Shown one piece after another: positions 1 through 7,412 of a stretch of 64,000 nt of DNA. Location: positions 124,001-188,000 of the forward strand of contig JAJCXN010000056.1 in the NCBI GenBank assembly GCA_029263415.1, read 5' to 3'. Numbering within the stretch: position 1 is the first letter of the stretch; each line of letters begins with the position of its first letter. Both the position numbers and the translations under genes were made by a program. Under the pieces are notes generated by a model. That model saw only the letters and a list, made by a program, of their open reading frames with translations. It was not told where the DNA came from and made no database searches. The stretch is from Acidobacteriota bacterium. Lineage in GTDB: Bacteria; Acidobacteriota; Thermoanaerobaculia; Multivoradales; Multivoraceae.

Positions 1-699
1 GCAGGAGCCGATCGGCCGGGTGAAGCAACCACTGTCCGTGGCATCCTGGAGCGCATTGATACCAGTCCAACCGTGCACGTGGTGAACGATGCGCACGTGG
101 CCCTACTTGCAGGAGCACCTTCAGGCAGCGGCATCGTGGTCGTGGCCGGCACTGGCTCCATCGCCTATGGGGTTGCAAACAGCGGCCAGCGCGCACGCTC
201 TGGGGGCTGGGGTTACCTGCTCGGTGACGAAGGATCGGCCTTCTGGCTGGGCCACGCAGCCCTGCGTGTTGGGCTTCGAGCGCTCGACGGGCGCGGCCCT
301 GAGAGCACTTTGTACGACCGTATTCAAGCACACCTTGGGCTCAAAGACTCAGCGGCGGTGGTCAGCTGGTTCTACCATCAAGAAAGGGCTCGTATTCGGG
401 TCGCACGACTCGCTGCCATTGTGGAAGAAGCATCCGTCGATGGCGATCAGACCGCCACTCGACTGCTCGATCAAGCAGCTCATCATCTGGCCTCGGCAGC
501 TGCCTCGGTTGACCGACAACTCGGGTTCGATAGCCGCTATCGACTCGTCCTTGCAGGTGGCGCCTTCGAGGCCTGCCCGAGTCTGATCGAACGCTACAGC
601 TCTGAGATCGACCCTGAGCGAATCGAGGTTTACAGGCTAGCGGGTGAGCCTGCACTCGGGGCAGTCCTGCTCGCCTTACAGCAGCTCTCGCCAGAGTAG
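1..699 (+). CDS. N-acetylglucosamine kinase-like protein (BadF/BadG/BcrA/BcrD ATPase family), 5' end outside window
   Basis: The reading frame is open from base 1 and ends with TAG at 697-699, so 232 C-terminal residues are visible and the start lies upstream. The visible part has the sugar-kinase/Hsp70/actin fold signatures: a GTGS phosphate loop, the GGWG..LGDEGSAFWLG block typical of eukaryote-like GlcNAc kinases, and a late LAGGAF adenosine motif followed by EPALGAV. The expected role is ATP-dependent phosphorylation of GlcNAc or a related amino sugar in the cytoplasm, feeding wall recycling or glycan catabolism. The substrate cannot be fixed from sequence; other BadF-family kinases are possible. 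A stem-loop follows 34 bases after the stop. Confidence 0.88.
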   Translation, partial: AGADRPGEATTVRGILERIDTSPTVHVVNDAHVALLAGAPSGSGIVVVAGTGSIAYGVANSGQRARSGGWGYLLGDEGSAFWLGHAALRVGLRALDGRGPESTLYDRIQAHLGLKDSAAVVSWFYHQERARIRVARLAAIVEEASVDGDQTATRLLDQAAHHLASAAASVDRQLGFDSRYRLVLAGGAFEACPSLIERYSSEIDPERIEVYRLAGEPALGAVLLALQQLSPE

Positions 700-732
700 C
701 TCTGCAGCACAGACATCTGGAGACCCAAGTAA

Positions 733-755
733 CTGCCAGCCCAAAGAGCTGGCAG
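733..755 (+). terminator. Stem-loop after the sugar kinase gene
   Basis: CTGCCAGC and GCTGGCAG form a perfect 8-bp stem with a 7-nt loop, 34 nt after the kinase stop. No T-tract follows, so it could be a weak or factor-assisted terminator. It lies inside a degenerate ~16-bp repeat that could produce the pairing by chance. Confidence 0.4.
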
Positions 756-855
756 CCCAACGAACTGTCAGGCAAAAGAACCTGGGGAGCCACAGACACT
801 GACAGCGCCGATTGCGGAGAATCTGAGTAGGCCTGCGCTCTACCCTAAGGGCTAG

Positions 856-1068
856 TCACTTTTTGAAGGGGCGGATGGGGCCGGAAGGTTGGTCGGGCTC
901 CACACTGCGACGCTGAGGCGGCTCCAGACGCCCAGACTTTCGCAACGCAGTGCGCAGCACAAAATCAAGCTGGGCGTTCACGCTGCGCAACTCATCGTCC
1001 GCCCATCGACGCAGCTCGTCGAGGACCTTCGGATCCGTGCGCAACAAGAACGCCTCTCGTTTGCTCAA
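856..1068 (-). CDS. Small ribbon-helix-helix (Arc/CopG-like) protein paired with SPFH gene
   Basis: This 70-residue protein starts at an ATG that overlaps the stop of the upstream SPFH gene by 4 bases (1065-1068), so the two are translationally coupled. An N-terminal strand of the form [10 protein letters not shown] is followed by two helices ([16 protein letters not shown], then [14 protein letters not shown]), the ribbon-helix-helix layout of Arc/MetJ regulators. The last 25 residues are basic, proline-rich and probably disordered. From general knowledge, short RHH proteins often sit just downstream of SPFH genes. It is probably a DNA-binding autoregulator of the pair, with the GATATC sites upstream of the SPFH gene as candidate targets; that link is inference. 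Confidence 0.75.
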   Translation of the reverse strand: MSKREAFLLRTDPKVLDELRRWADDELRSVNAQLDFVLRTALRKSGRLEPPQRRSVEPDQPSGPIRPFKK

Positions 1069-2000
1069 GTGTAGAGCGATCCAGTGTTGACCACCGGCTG
1101 GGTGTGCTGATCACTACACAGCACCACCAAGAGGTTGGACACCATGGCAGCCTTGCGCTCATCATCTAGCTCAACGATGCCATCTCGCTTGAGTTGGTCA
1201 AGTGCCATCTCAACCATGCCAACCGCACCCTCGACGATTTTGGAGCGCGCAGCAACCACCGCTTGCGCCTGCTGGCGTTGCAGCATCGCGGCGGCGATCT
1301 CGGGCGCGTAAGCTAGATGACTGATACGCGCCTCGATCACTTCGACGCCCGCCTTGTCCAAGCGCTCTTGAATGTCGTCCTTGAGTTCGTCACCTATCTC
1401 AGTAGTGTTGCCGCGCAAGCTGATCTCGTGATCTTCACTGTCGTAGGGATGACGGCTGGCCATGTTGCGCAAAGCGGCTTCACTTTGCACCTCTAGGAAA
1501 TGCTCGAACTCATCGACCTCGAACAGGGCCTCAGCGGTATTGACCACGCGCCAAACCACGACACCTGAGATCTCAACTGGATTGCCGTCGCGATCATTCA
1601 CCTTCGACGGTCTGCTTTGGGTGCGACCACCCTTCACTACCCTGCCAGCGCTGTCTTTGGTGTCAGCCATCTGCTGAGACCCCGTCTCGAAGTTGCGCAC
1701 TCGTAGCGAGACCTTCTTCTTGGAGTAGAACGGGTTCACCCAGAAGAAGCCTGAGTCGCGAATCGAGCCCTTGTAGTCGCCAAAGAGCAGAAGCACCCGA
1801 GCTTGGTTCGGAGCAATGGCCATGAATCCGAAAAGCGCAAGGAGCCCGATCACGATGCCGACCACAGCGATCGGCAGCAGGAACATTGGACCGCGGTTGG
1901 TGGCAACGATGATTCCGAAGGGACCACCAAGCAACAAAACAAGGCTGATCATCAAAGGTACCCAGCCAGACATTGGACGGATGATGCGTTCTTGATTCAT
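1065..2000 (-). CDS. SPFH domain / band 7 membrane protein
   Basis: The 311-residue protein has two N-terminal hydrophobic segments (about residues 14-30 and 36-62), then [17 protein letters not shown], the usual entry into an SPFH/band 7 domain (about 63-260). A helical stretch rich in Q, A and E ([15 protein letters not shown]...MLQRQQAQA) matches stomatin/flotillin-like proteins. Such proteins oligomerise on the cytoplasmic membrane and organise microdomains or protect against membrane stress. The start is supported by GGAGGAG at 2006-2012. The stop overlaps the RHH gene, so the pair forms one operon. No NfeD partner is visible. Confidence 0.9.
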   Translation of the reverse strand: MNQERIIRPMSGWVPLMISLVLLLGGPFGIIVATNRGPMFLLPIAVVGIVIGLLALFGFMAIAPNQARVLLLFGDYKGSIRDSGFFWVNPFYSKKKVSLRVRNFETGSQQMADTKDSAGRVVKGGRTQSRPSKVNDRDGNPVEISGVVVWRVVNTAEALFEVDEFEHFLEVQSEAALRNMASRHPYDSEDHEISLRGNTTEIGDELKDDIQERLDKAGVEVIEARISHLAYAPEIAAAMLQRQQAQAVVAARSKIVEGAVGMVEMALDQLKRDGIVELDDERKAAMVSNLLVVLCSDQHTQPVVNTGSLYT

Positions 2001-2386
2001 GAAATCTCCTCCGAAGCTCTTTCGGGTGGTGGCCAGGAACCGAATGTCACCGGGCCAAGGCGAATATCAATATGATATCACTTCGATATCTACTACGCCG
2101 ACGCTCGACTTGTATTCCATGCCCCACGAGCAAGTATCTGGCCGCTCTCAGAACGCCATTGATCTAGGACCATGCGTTGCGGTGTCAGGGCCGGGGTCGT
2201 TTGGTCGGGCGGAATCGAAAGACGCAATTCCCCCAGAAGAACCCCTTTTGAGCCACCCGCCATCACAGCTCTTGGCCCATACTCATCGGACCGAAGGAGC
2301 CGACGAACTCCGACTAGCAATGCTGCCCGTCAACTACTGACCGGCTGGCCGAAGGCGGCAGTTTTCTGGCCCAAACCAGACAAGAC
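2001..2386. other. Intergenic region, SPFH promoter side
   Basis: These 386 bases separate the 3' end of the haem-motif propeller gene from the start of the SPFH gene. They hold the SPFH ribosome-binding site and the GATATC cluster. Short open frames here have no recognisable protein features and overlap on both strands, so I consider them non-coding. Confidence 0.6.
2063..2090 (-). promoter_or_regulatory. Three GATAT half-sites at 11-bp spacing upstream of the SPFH operon
   Basis: Read on the minus strand, GATATC (2085-2090), GATATC (2074-2079) and GATATT (2063-2068) are spaced exactly 11 bp, about one helical turn. The central part also forms ATATCA-ATA-TGATAT (2064-2078), a perfect inverted repeat. 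The sites lie about 63 bp upstream of the SPFH start. This looks like a cooperative operator; the RHH protein of the same operon, or a PadR-type protein, could bind it. Confidence 0.5.
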
Positions 2387-4720
2387 CTACGGCGTGGTCG
2401 AAGACCACAGAGTCGTGGTGCCTGATTCAAAACCGTCAGTGAACAGCGATTGCCACTCCTGCAATAGGTCAAGCAAGGCCTGCGGCTCTTGATCGGATGC
2501 AGCGCCGCCCACTTGATTGTCGATGTTCACTCCATGACAACCATCACAACTACGGATCTCACCCGGTTGCAATGTGATCCAGTAGCGCTCCCGAACCACG
2601 GGTTGGCCCGTAGGATCCACCGTCTGCCAGGCCAACGCTCGACGGGCGGGTACAAACGCTGCCACCGAACCGTCCGCAGCGATCGCAACGCTACTTTGCG
2701 GCGAAGGCACCAGAGTATTGGCCGCGATGGCAGGGGTGTCATGGAGAAAGCGCGCCAGAACGCGGCGCCCATCATCGGGTGTGTCGACGCCTCCGTATCC
2801 TCGCACCTGATCTCCTTGCAGCAATTGCATCGCAGTGATGTCGTAGACCGTTCCTGATCCGGTGCTGGTTTCCCGACCTCCTGGCACCCGCAGGTTAAAC
2901 GGCTGCTGGAGGTCAGCGTCATCCCGTGCGGTGGTATCTCGCACTGTGATCAGCCCCAGTTCTCGCTCGACCATCCAATCGCGCAGGACCTCTACATCAA
3001 CATCTGCTTGATTGAACCGGGCCAACTCTTGCTCCGACAGCTCTGAGGTTGGTGCAGCTGGCACTGATCGAGCGATCACCTCCACCGGATTGAGTTCCCA
3101 GAGCTCACCGCTGTATGTCACCTGGATGTCCGGGCTCCACCAAGTGATCGACTTCGAGATGCCGCCGGTCAATTCGTTTCCCGCAACCAGATAGCCGACC
3201 GATGCCCCAGTCCCAGGTTCGAGAAGTCGCAGCCTGAAGTCGAAGCGCGGATTCGGATTGGCCCCAGTGCCCAGATTCTCTGCGCCGTCGGTGGTGTCCG
3301 CATGCGCTGCGATCAAGGCACCATCGCTCATCGGCAGCGGATCGCGGTACTGCCCGCTGTGTGTCACCGGTGCTGATCCAGCTGGTACCACAGTGCCGGT
3401 ATCGGGATGGGTAACGTACTGCACAACCAGGTCGTCTGGATTGGCTGTTGGAGTTGCCACCATCGCAATGATCTGGCCAGCAGCGTGCGTTTCAAACTCG
3501 GGTGCATCGGTTCCCAGGAATCGACCGGCAACGGCTGGGTCCTCGCGGATCTGCAAGAAGTTCTCGATCGAGTTGGGGTTCGCTCGAGTGACCACCGCAT
3601 CAATGAATTCCACCAACTGACTATCGTCCGACCGAGCACGATCGAAGTAGCTTTGCAATTCATGTCGACCGACATGATTGACGAACTCTTCAGCGGTGCC
3701 GTCTTGGTTGATCTGCCAGGGAAAGAAGCTGTTGAGCCGATGGCCAGTAAAGGGGAACTCCGCAAACCGAGATTCAGGGAACACCTCAAGGCGGTTGCTG
3801 GACCTGGAGGCGTTGGCGGCTTCGCTCGCGTAGTCGAAGGTGCCGTAGACGGTGCCATCTGGATCGGCGTCCGACTGTTGATCGCGTTGGAGGTGATCCC
3901 AGCGCGTGAAGATCACACGGCCAAACGAATCGACCGTAGGATCGAACGCTCCAGACGGGGCGTGGTTCATCAAAAAAAGTTCCCCAGAACTGGGATTGAG
4001 GCTCCACAACCCCGTCGGGGTGGGAGTCGATTCATACTCATCGAGTTGCGGATACAGATGAGCTTCGCCAGAGCGCGAGCGATCAGACACAAACAGAATG
4101 CGGTCATCTGAAGCGTAGACCGGACTGGTGTTGTTAACCCCAGTCGGCTGATTCGGTACCAACTGGATGTTGATCGACGAGCACGACTCGAAGCCAGTGA
4201 CTTCATAGAGCTGCCAGAAGTAGTCGTTCACCTCGAAGCGCTCGCTGGCAGCGCCAATGACCATACTGAACACCGCTCTCGAACCATCCCAATGTACGGC
4301 AGGATCTCGCACCGCGATCGCATTCTCACCTTGAAAGCCAGTGCTACCGTAGCCAGCCGCCTCAGTTAGGTTACACAAGGTGCCGTCGTCGTAGCGAATC
4401 CAAAGATCACCGCCTCGCGGAGCTGAGTGCAGGCTCGCGAGATGATTGGCAAATACTGAGCCGATGGTGGCGAAGTCGGCGGGTTGCGGGACCTGCGTCA
4501 CAAACAGGATCGGGTTGGCGAGTACCGGAGAGCTTCCACGCAGCCCCCGGTCCTCCGAACCGAGAGTCCGCTTGGTTGCGGCTCTTGTTGAATGGAACGC
4601 TCCTCCCTCTGGCGAACGCACCATGGTTTGAGATTGGGCGCGGACTGGGGGCTGCTGCCCCAAAACAACGGCGCCTAGCGCTAGGCCCGCGATCAACATA
4701 CGGAACGGTGACTGCACCAC
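2387..4720 (-). CDS. Secreted WD40-like propeller protein with one haem c motif, HzsA-like, DGFESG tail
   Basis: The 777-residue protein has a signal peptide (IAGLALGAVVLGQQPPVRAQ). A PD40/WD40-like region follows, with blocks such as RILFVSDRSRSG and VIFTRWDH. Near the C-terminus CDGCH (725-729) is a single covalent haem c motif. The order of PILFVTQVP, propeller and CxxCH resembles the HzsA-related family of hydrazine-synthase alpha-like proteins, which occurs widely outside anammox bacteria, so hydrazine synthesis should not be assumed. The last 16 residues carry DGFESG and a Trp, shared with two other exported proteins here. The GTG start fits GAGGGAG seven bases upstream. It probably acts outside the inner membrane in an unknown redox role. 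Confidence 0.75.
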   Translation of the reverse strand: MVQSPFRMLIAGLALGAVVLGQQPPVRAQSQTMVRSPEGGAFHSTRAATKRTLGSEDRGLRGSSPVLANPILFVTQVPQPADFATIGSVFANHLASLHSAPRGGDLWIRYDDGTLCNLTEAAGYGSTGFQGENAIAVRDPAVHWDGSRAVFSMVIGAASERFEVNDYFWQLYEVTGFESCSSINIQLVPNQPTGVNNTSPVYASDDRILFVSDRSRSGEAHLYPQLDEYESTPTPTGLWSLNPSSGELFLMNHAPSGAFDPTVDSFGRVIFTRWDHLQRDQQSDADPDGTVYGTFDYASEAANASRSSNRLEVFPESRFAEFPFTGHRLNSFFPWQINQDGTAEEFVNHVGRHELQSYFDRARSDDSQLVEFIDAVVTRANPNSIENFLQIREDPAVAGRFLGTDAPEFETHAAGQIIAMVATPTANPDDLVVQYVTHPDTGTVVPAGSAPVTHSGQYRDPLPMSDGALIAAHADTTDGAENLGTGANPNPRFDFRLRLLEPGTGASVGYLVAGNELTGGISKSITWWSPDIQVTYSGELWELNPVEVIARSVPAAPTSELSEQELARFNQADVDVEVLRDWMVERELGLITVRDTTARDDADLQQPFNLRVPGGRETSTGSGTVYDITAMQLLQGDQVRGYGGVDTPDDGRRVLARFLHDTPAIAANTLVPSPQSSVAIAADGSVAAFVPARRALAWQTVDPTGQPVVRERYWITLQPGEIRSCDGCHGVNIDNQVGGAASDQEPQALLDLLQEWQSLFTDGFESGTTTLWSSTTP

Positions 4721-4820
4721 AGAACTACTCCCTCAGTCGGATTCTCGGGATCGAGATACCCCGGCTCGATCTGCTCAGGATCTACAACCATCTGAATATA
4801 GCCAATTTCCGATATTAACA

Positions 4821-5540
4821 CTACCCGCTTGATGTCTGACTGCTCTTCACCCCGCGAACCAAGAGCCAGAGCGGCAGGACCAGTTCCGCGATCACCGTAA
4901 ACTGGCTAATCGTGGCGCTGCCCGGCCCGAGCAGTTGAGCAACAGAATCGAACAAGTAGCCCCCACCACCGATAGCGATCGGTATTGCCAGCAGCCTTGG
5001 AAGGAAGGAACATCTGGACACGGCAAGCGCCATCGGCAGCATCCACAATCCCCAGAGGACCTGTGCAACAAGGATGCCCTTCCGTCCCATGTCCAGATGA
5101 AGCATGACTTGCGCCTCGATCTGAGCGGAGACGCTCGCTGCGGCGTCCGCCCCTTCAAGCAAACCAAGAGCTGTCAGATTATGCACTTCGTTGAGAAACG
5201 AGATCGGCACACCCAGCAACCCGAGGGCCAGCATGGGAAGAGCTGTGTGCGGGTCGACCGGCTTGAGAAGCCTGTAGAAAGCACACACCAAGAAGACCAC
5301 AACGACCTGACTCACCAGGTGACTGAGCACTCCGTAGCGAAAGAGCTGCTCGTTGGCCAGCAGTTTGGCAACCGTGGCCGTTGCATCTCCCCTGACCAGA
5401 GTTACCGACGGCACATAGACGAAGCTAAAGAATCCGAGGGGCAACATCGCCAGGTACAGCGCACCGATACGGCGCGCTGTACCTGGCGGCGGTGGTTCAT
5501 TAGCGCGGGTAGCGTTCGCTGCAGGCGGTGCGGTAGTCAT
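4821..5540 (-). CDS. DUF4386 family membrane protein
   Basis: The 239-residue protein is mostly hydrophobic, with about six or seven membrane segments. Its N-terminal pattern ARRIGALYLAMLPLGFF, followed by a loop and LFRYGVLSHLVSQVVVVFLV, matches the DUF4386 family as I know it. The biochemical function of that family is unknown. The gene is monocistronic or the first of its unit. It has no ribosome-binding site: TAAGGT ends 7 nt before the ATG and TTGTCG lies 18 bp further upstream, so a leaderless transcript is likely. Confidence 0.8.
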   Translation of the reverse strand: MTTAPPAANATRANEPPPPGTARRIGALYLAMLPLGFFSFVYVPSVTLVRGDATATVAKLLANEQLFRYGVLSHLVSQVVVVFLVCAFYRLLKPVDPHTALPMLALGLLGVPISFLNEVHNLTALGLLEGADAAASVSAQIEAQVMLHLDMGRKGILVAQVLWGLWMLPMALAVSRCSFLPRLLAIPIAIGGGGYLFDSVAQLLGPGSATISQFTVIAELVLPLWLLVRGVKSSQTSSG

Positions 5541-5577
5541 CGATCAGACCTTAGTGCACCCACCCCCGGCTCGACAA
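5541..5577 (-). promoter_or_regulatory. Candidate leaderless promoter of the DUF4386 gene
   Basis: On the minus strand, TTGTCG (5572-5577), an 18-bp spacer, TAAGGT (5548-5553) and 7 nt precede the ATG at 5540. The transcript would begin at or next to the start codon. No GGAGG-like sequence is present. Confidence 0.5.
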
Positions 5578-5670
5578 ACACAGCCAACTCCTCGCGAGGG
5601 TAGGAACGAGTAAGACAAAGGTGCAGCCAATTCTGGGTTCAACGCCAGTTCCGGCTATCCGAACGGGCGC

Positions 5671-7122
5671 CTACGGAGTTGTCGTGGACCACAGCGCCGT
5701 GTCTCCGCTCTCAAATCCATCCACAAACACCCCGGCACACCCGCCCGAACACCATTCGAAGGCTCCCAGATCGGCGACACCGTCGGAAGGCCTTAGCTCG
5801 CTCATCTGGTGTTCACGGTAGTGAAAGAGCACAGGGTGCCCTATGGCGCCTAGGGCAATCGGACCAGCTTGATCAACCAGCGGCGCTCCGGTCGGCCGAA
5901 AGTCTTGAGCGGCTTCGTCCGCAAAGCCGGGACTACCTGATGTAACACCAGAGCCGTCGTCGTCGATGGTCCCGGCCAGCCCACTGTGGCTATCGCGCCA
6001 ACCTGCCTTGGTCCAGTTGTTACGCAGGGTGAGATCCCCGCTCGAGCTCAACATGGCAAGCCTGTTGCCGTCTGCAGCGACATACAGCACGTTGTTGCGC
6101 ACGTCGGCGGATTCGTCTTGGGTGGACAGCCGCAGCAGCGTGGTGTTGCCAGTGCGCGTGGAGACAACGGTGTTGTGAAAGAAGTGCAGCGCGCCCTTGC
6201 GATAGAGGTTGGTGTCGCCGCCATCACCGCCGTAGTGCACGATCTGGCTGTTGCCTTCGCCCTCGTCCTCGATCAGCAGGTTGCCGTAGACAAAGGTCTC
6301 GTCATAGCTGGGATCCGTTGCGATCGCGCTCTCGCCGTCGACCAGGTCGAGCTGGCGGTTGCCGTCCTCGACCCAGTTGTAGCGCACAACGAGCCCGGCT
6401 GAACGATCCTTCAAATTGTTCCCATCAGCACCAGACCTTAGAGCCCCTAGACGGTTCCATTGGTACACAATGCCGATCGCCGTGGTGTAGGTGTTGTGTT
6501 GAAACGCGCTGCCGGTGATGCCGTTGTCATAGATGTAGTTGCGCTCGAGCAAGATATCTTGAGTCTGCCCGTCGAAGCCGCCGGTGAAGATACCGTTGCC
6601 TGAATCGTGGATCACGCAATCAGCCACAACAAGATGCTCCGCCTTCTCAACGTAGATCGAAGCAGCGTTGTCAACATAGGCACTGGTACCGCCCCCATCG
6701 TTGATGAACGTAAACGGAGGCCTCGCCGAGCGCAACTCCAGACCCTGAATGCGAATGTACGCCGGAAGCCCGTCAGAAGGAGTGTTGGAGCCACCTATCT
6801 TGATCAAGCCTCGCTCCTCGTTCCAGTAGTTGAGTCCGGCCGGGGTGACAGCGTCGCGACCATCAATGACTGGCAGCTGGCCCTGCGGTCCGGGAACTCC
6901 CAGCACCTGGATCCAATTGGACGCCGTGCCTCGCCGATTGATCACCCACTTCTCAAGGTAGGGCGCGGCCCGCCAATGAATGAAGACACGGTCACCCGGC
7001 TGCAGTGTCGCCCAGGGTGCTTCGCCAATCGCGCCCAGCGGCTGCCCAGGGCCAACGTGATAGTCGGTGGCCGATGCCAGGGACACCCCAAGCGTGGTCA
7101 CGAGGACTAGAGGCGCTCCCAT
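5671..7122 (-). CDS. Secreted right-handed parallel beta-helix protein with DGFESG tail
   Basis: The 483-residue form starts at the ATG at 7122, which gives a hydrophobic export signal (APLVLVTTLGVSLASA) before the mature start TDYHVGPG. The frame is open upstream to 7569 but would run into the divergent neighbour, and that part has no protein character. A nearby TTG giving LLLRRM, which would add charge before the hydrophobic core, is an alternative start. The body has repeated short strands with asparagines (YIYDNGITG, VRYNWVEDG, ILLERNYI), as in pectate-lyase-like beta-helix proteins acting on polysaccharides. The C-terminal 16 residues carry DGFESGDTALW. The substrate is unknown; I see no complete lyase active site. 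Confidence 0.78.
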   Translation of the reverse strand: MGAPLVLVTTLGVSLASATDYHVGPGQPLGAIGEAPWATLQPGDRVFIHWRAAPYLEKWVINRRGTASNWIQVLGVPGPQGQLPVIDGRDAVTPAGLNYWNEERGLIKIGGSNTPSDGLPAYIRIQGLELRSARPPFTFINDGGGTSAYVDNAASIYVEKAEHLVVADCVIHDSGNGIFTGGFDGQTQDILLERNYIYDNGITGSAFQHNTYTTAIGIVYQWNRLGALRSGADGNNLKDRSAGLVVRYNWVEDGNRQLDLVDGESAIATDPSYDETFVYGNLLIEDEGEGNSQIVHYGGDGGDTNLYRKGALHFFHNTVVSTRTGNTTLLRLSTQDESADVRNNVLYVAADGNRLAMLSSSGDLTLRNNWTKAGWRDSHSGLAGTIDDDGSGVTSGSPGFADEAAQDFRPTGAPLVDQAGPIALGAIGHPVLFHYREHQMSELRPSDGVADLGAFEWCSGGCAGVFVDGFESGDTALWSTTTP

Positions 7123-7412
7123 CCGACGGAGCAACAAGCTCTTATGCGCATATCTCACTGCAAACCAAGATAGCTCAACAACACCAACGATCGCAAGCCT
7201 CTCGGGGTTGGCCCACCCCAGCGGGCGCTTACGCTCTTGAGCTGCTAACCACAGCAGCTCCATCAATCCAGGGGGGCAGCAATCCGTCAAATTGACGGAG
7301 GATCGAAGGCTTCGGCTCGATGGAATATGAACCCGCCGCAGCGCGTAAACCACCAAGCAACACACAGCTAACCTGCACCCAGTCTGCCTCCGATGCAAGA
7401 CAAGGAAAGTCC

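Noticed and set aside
2172-2492. Plus-strand open frame upstream of the SPFH gene
   Set aside because: It overlaps the 3' end of the convincing haem-motif gene and has no start signal or protein character.
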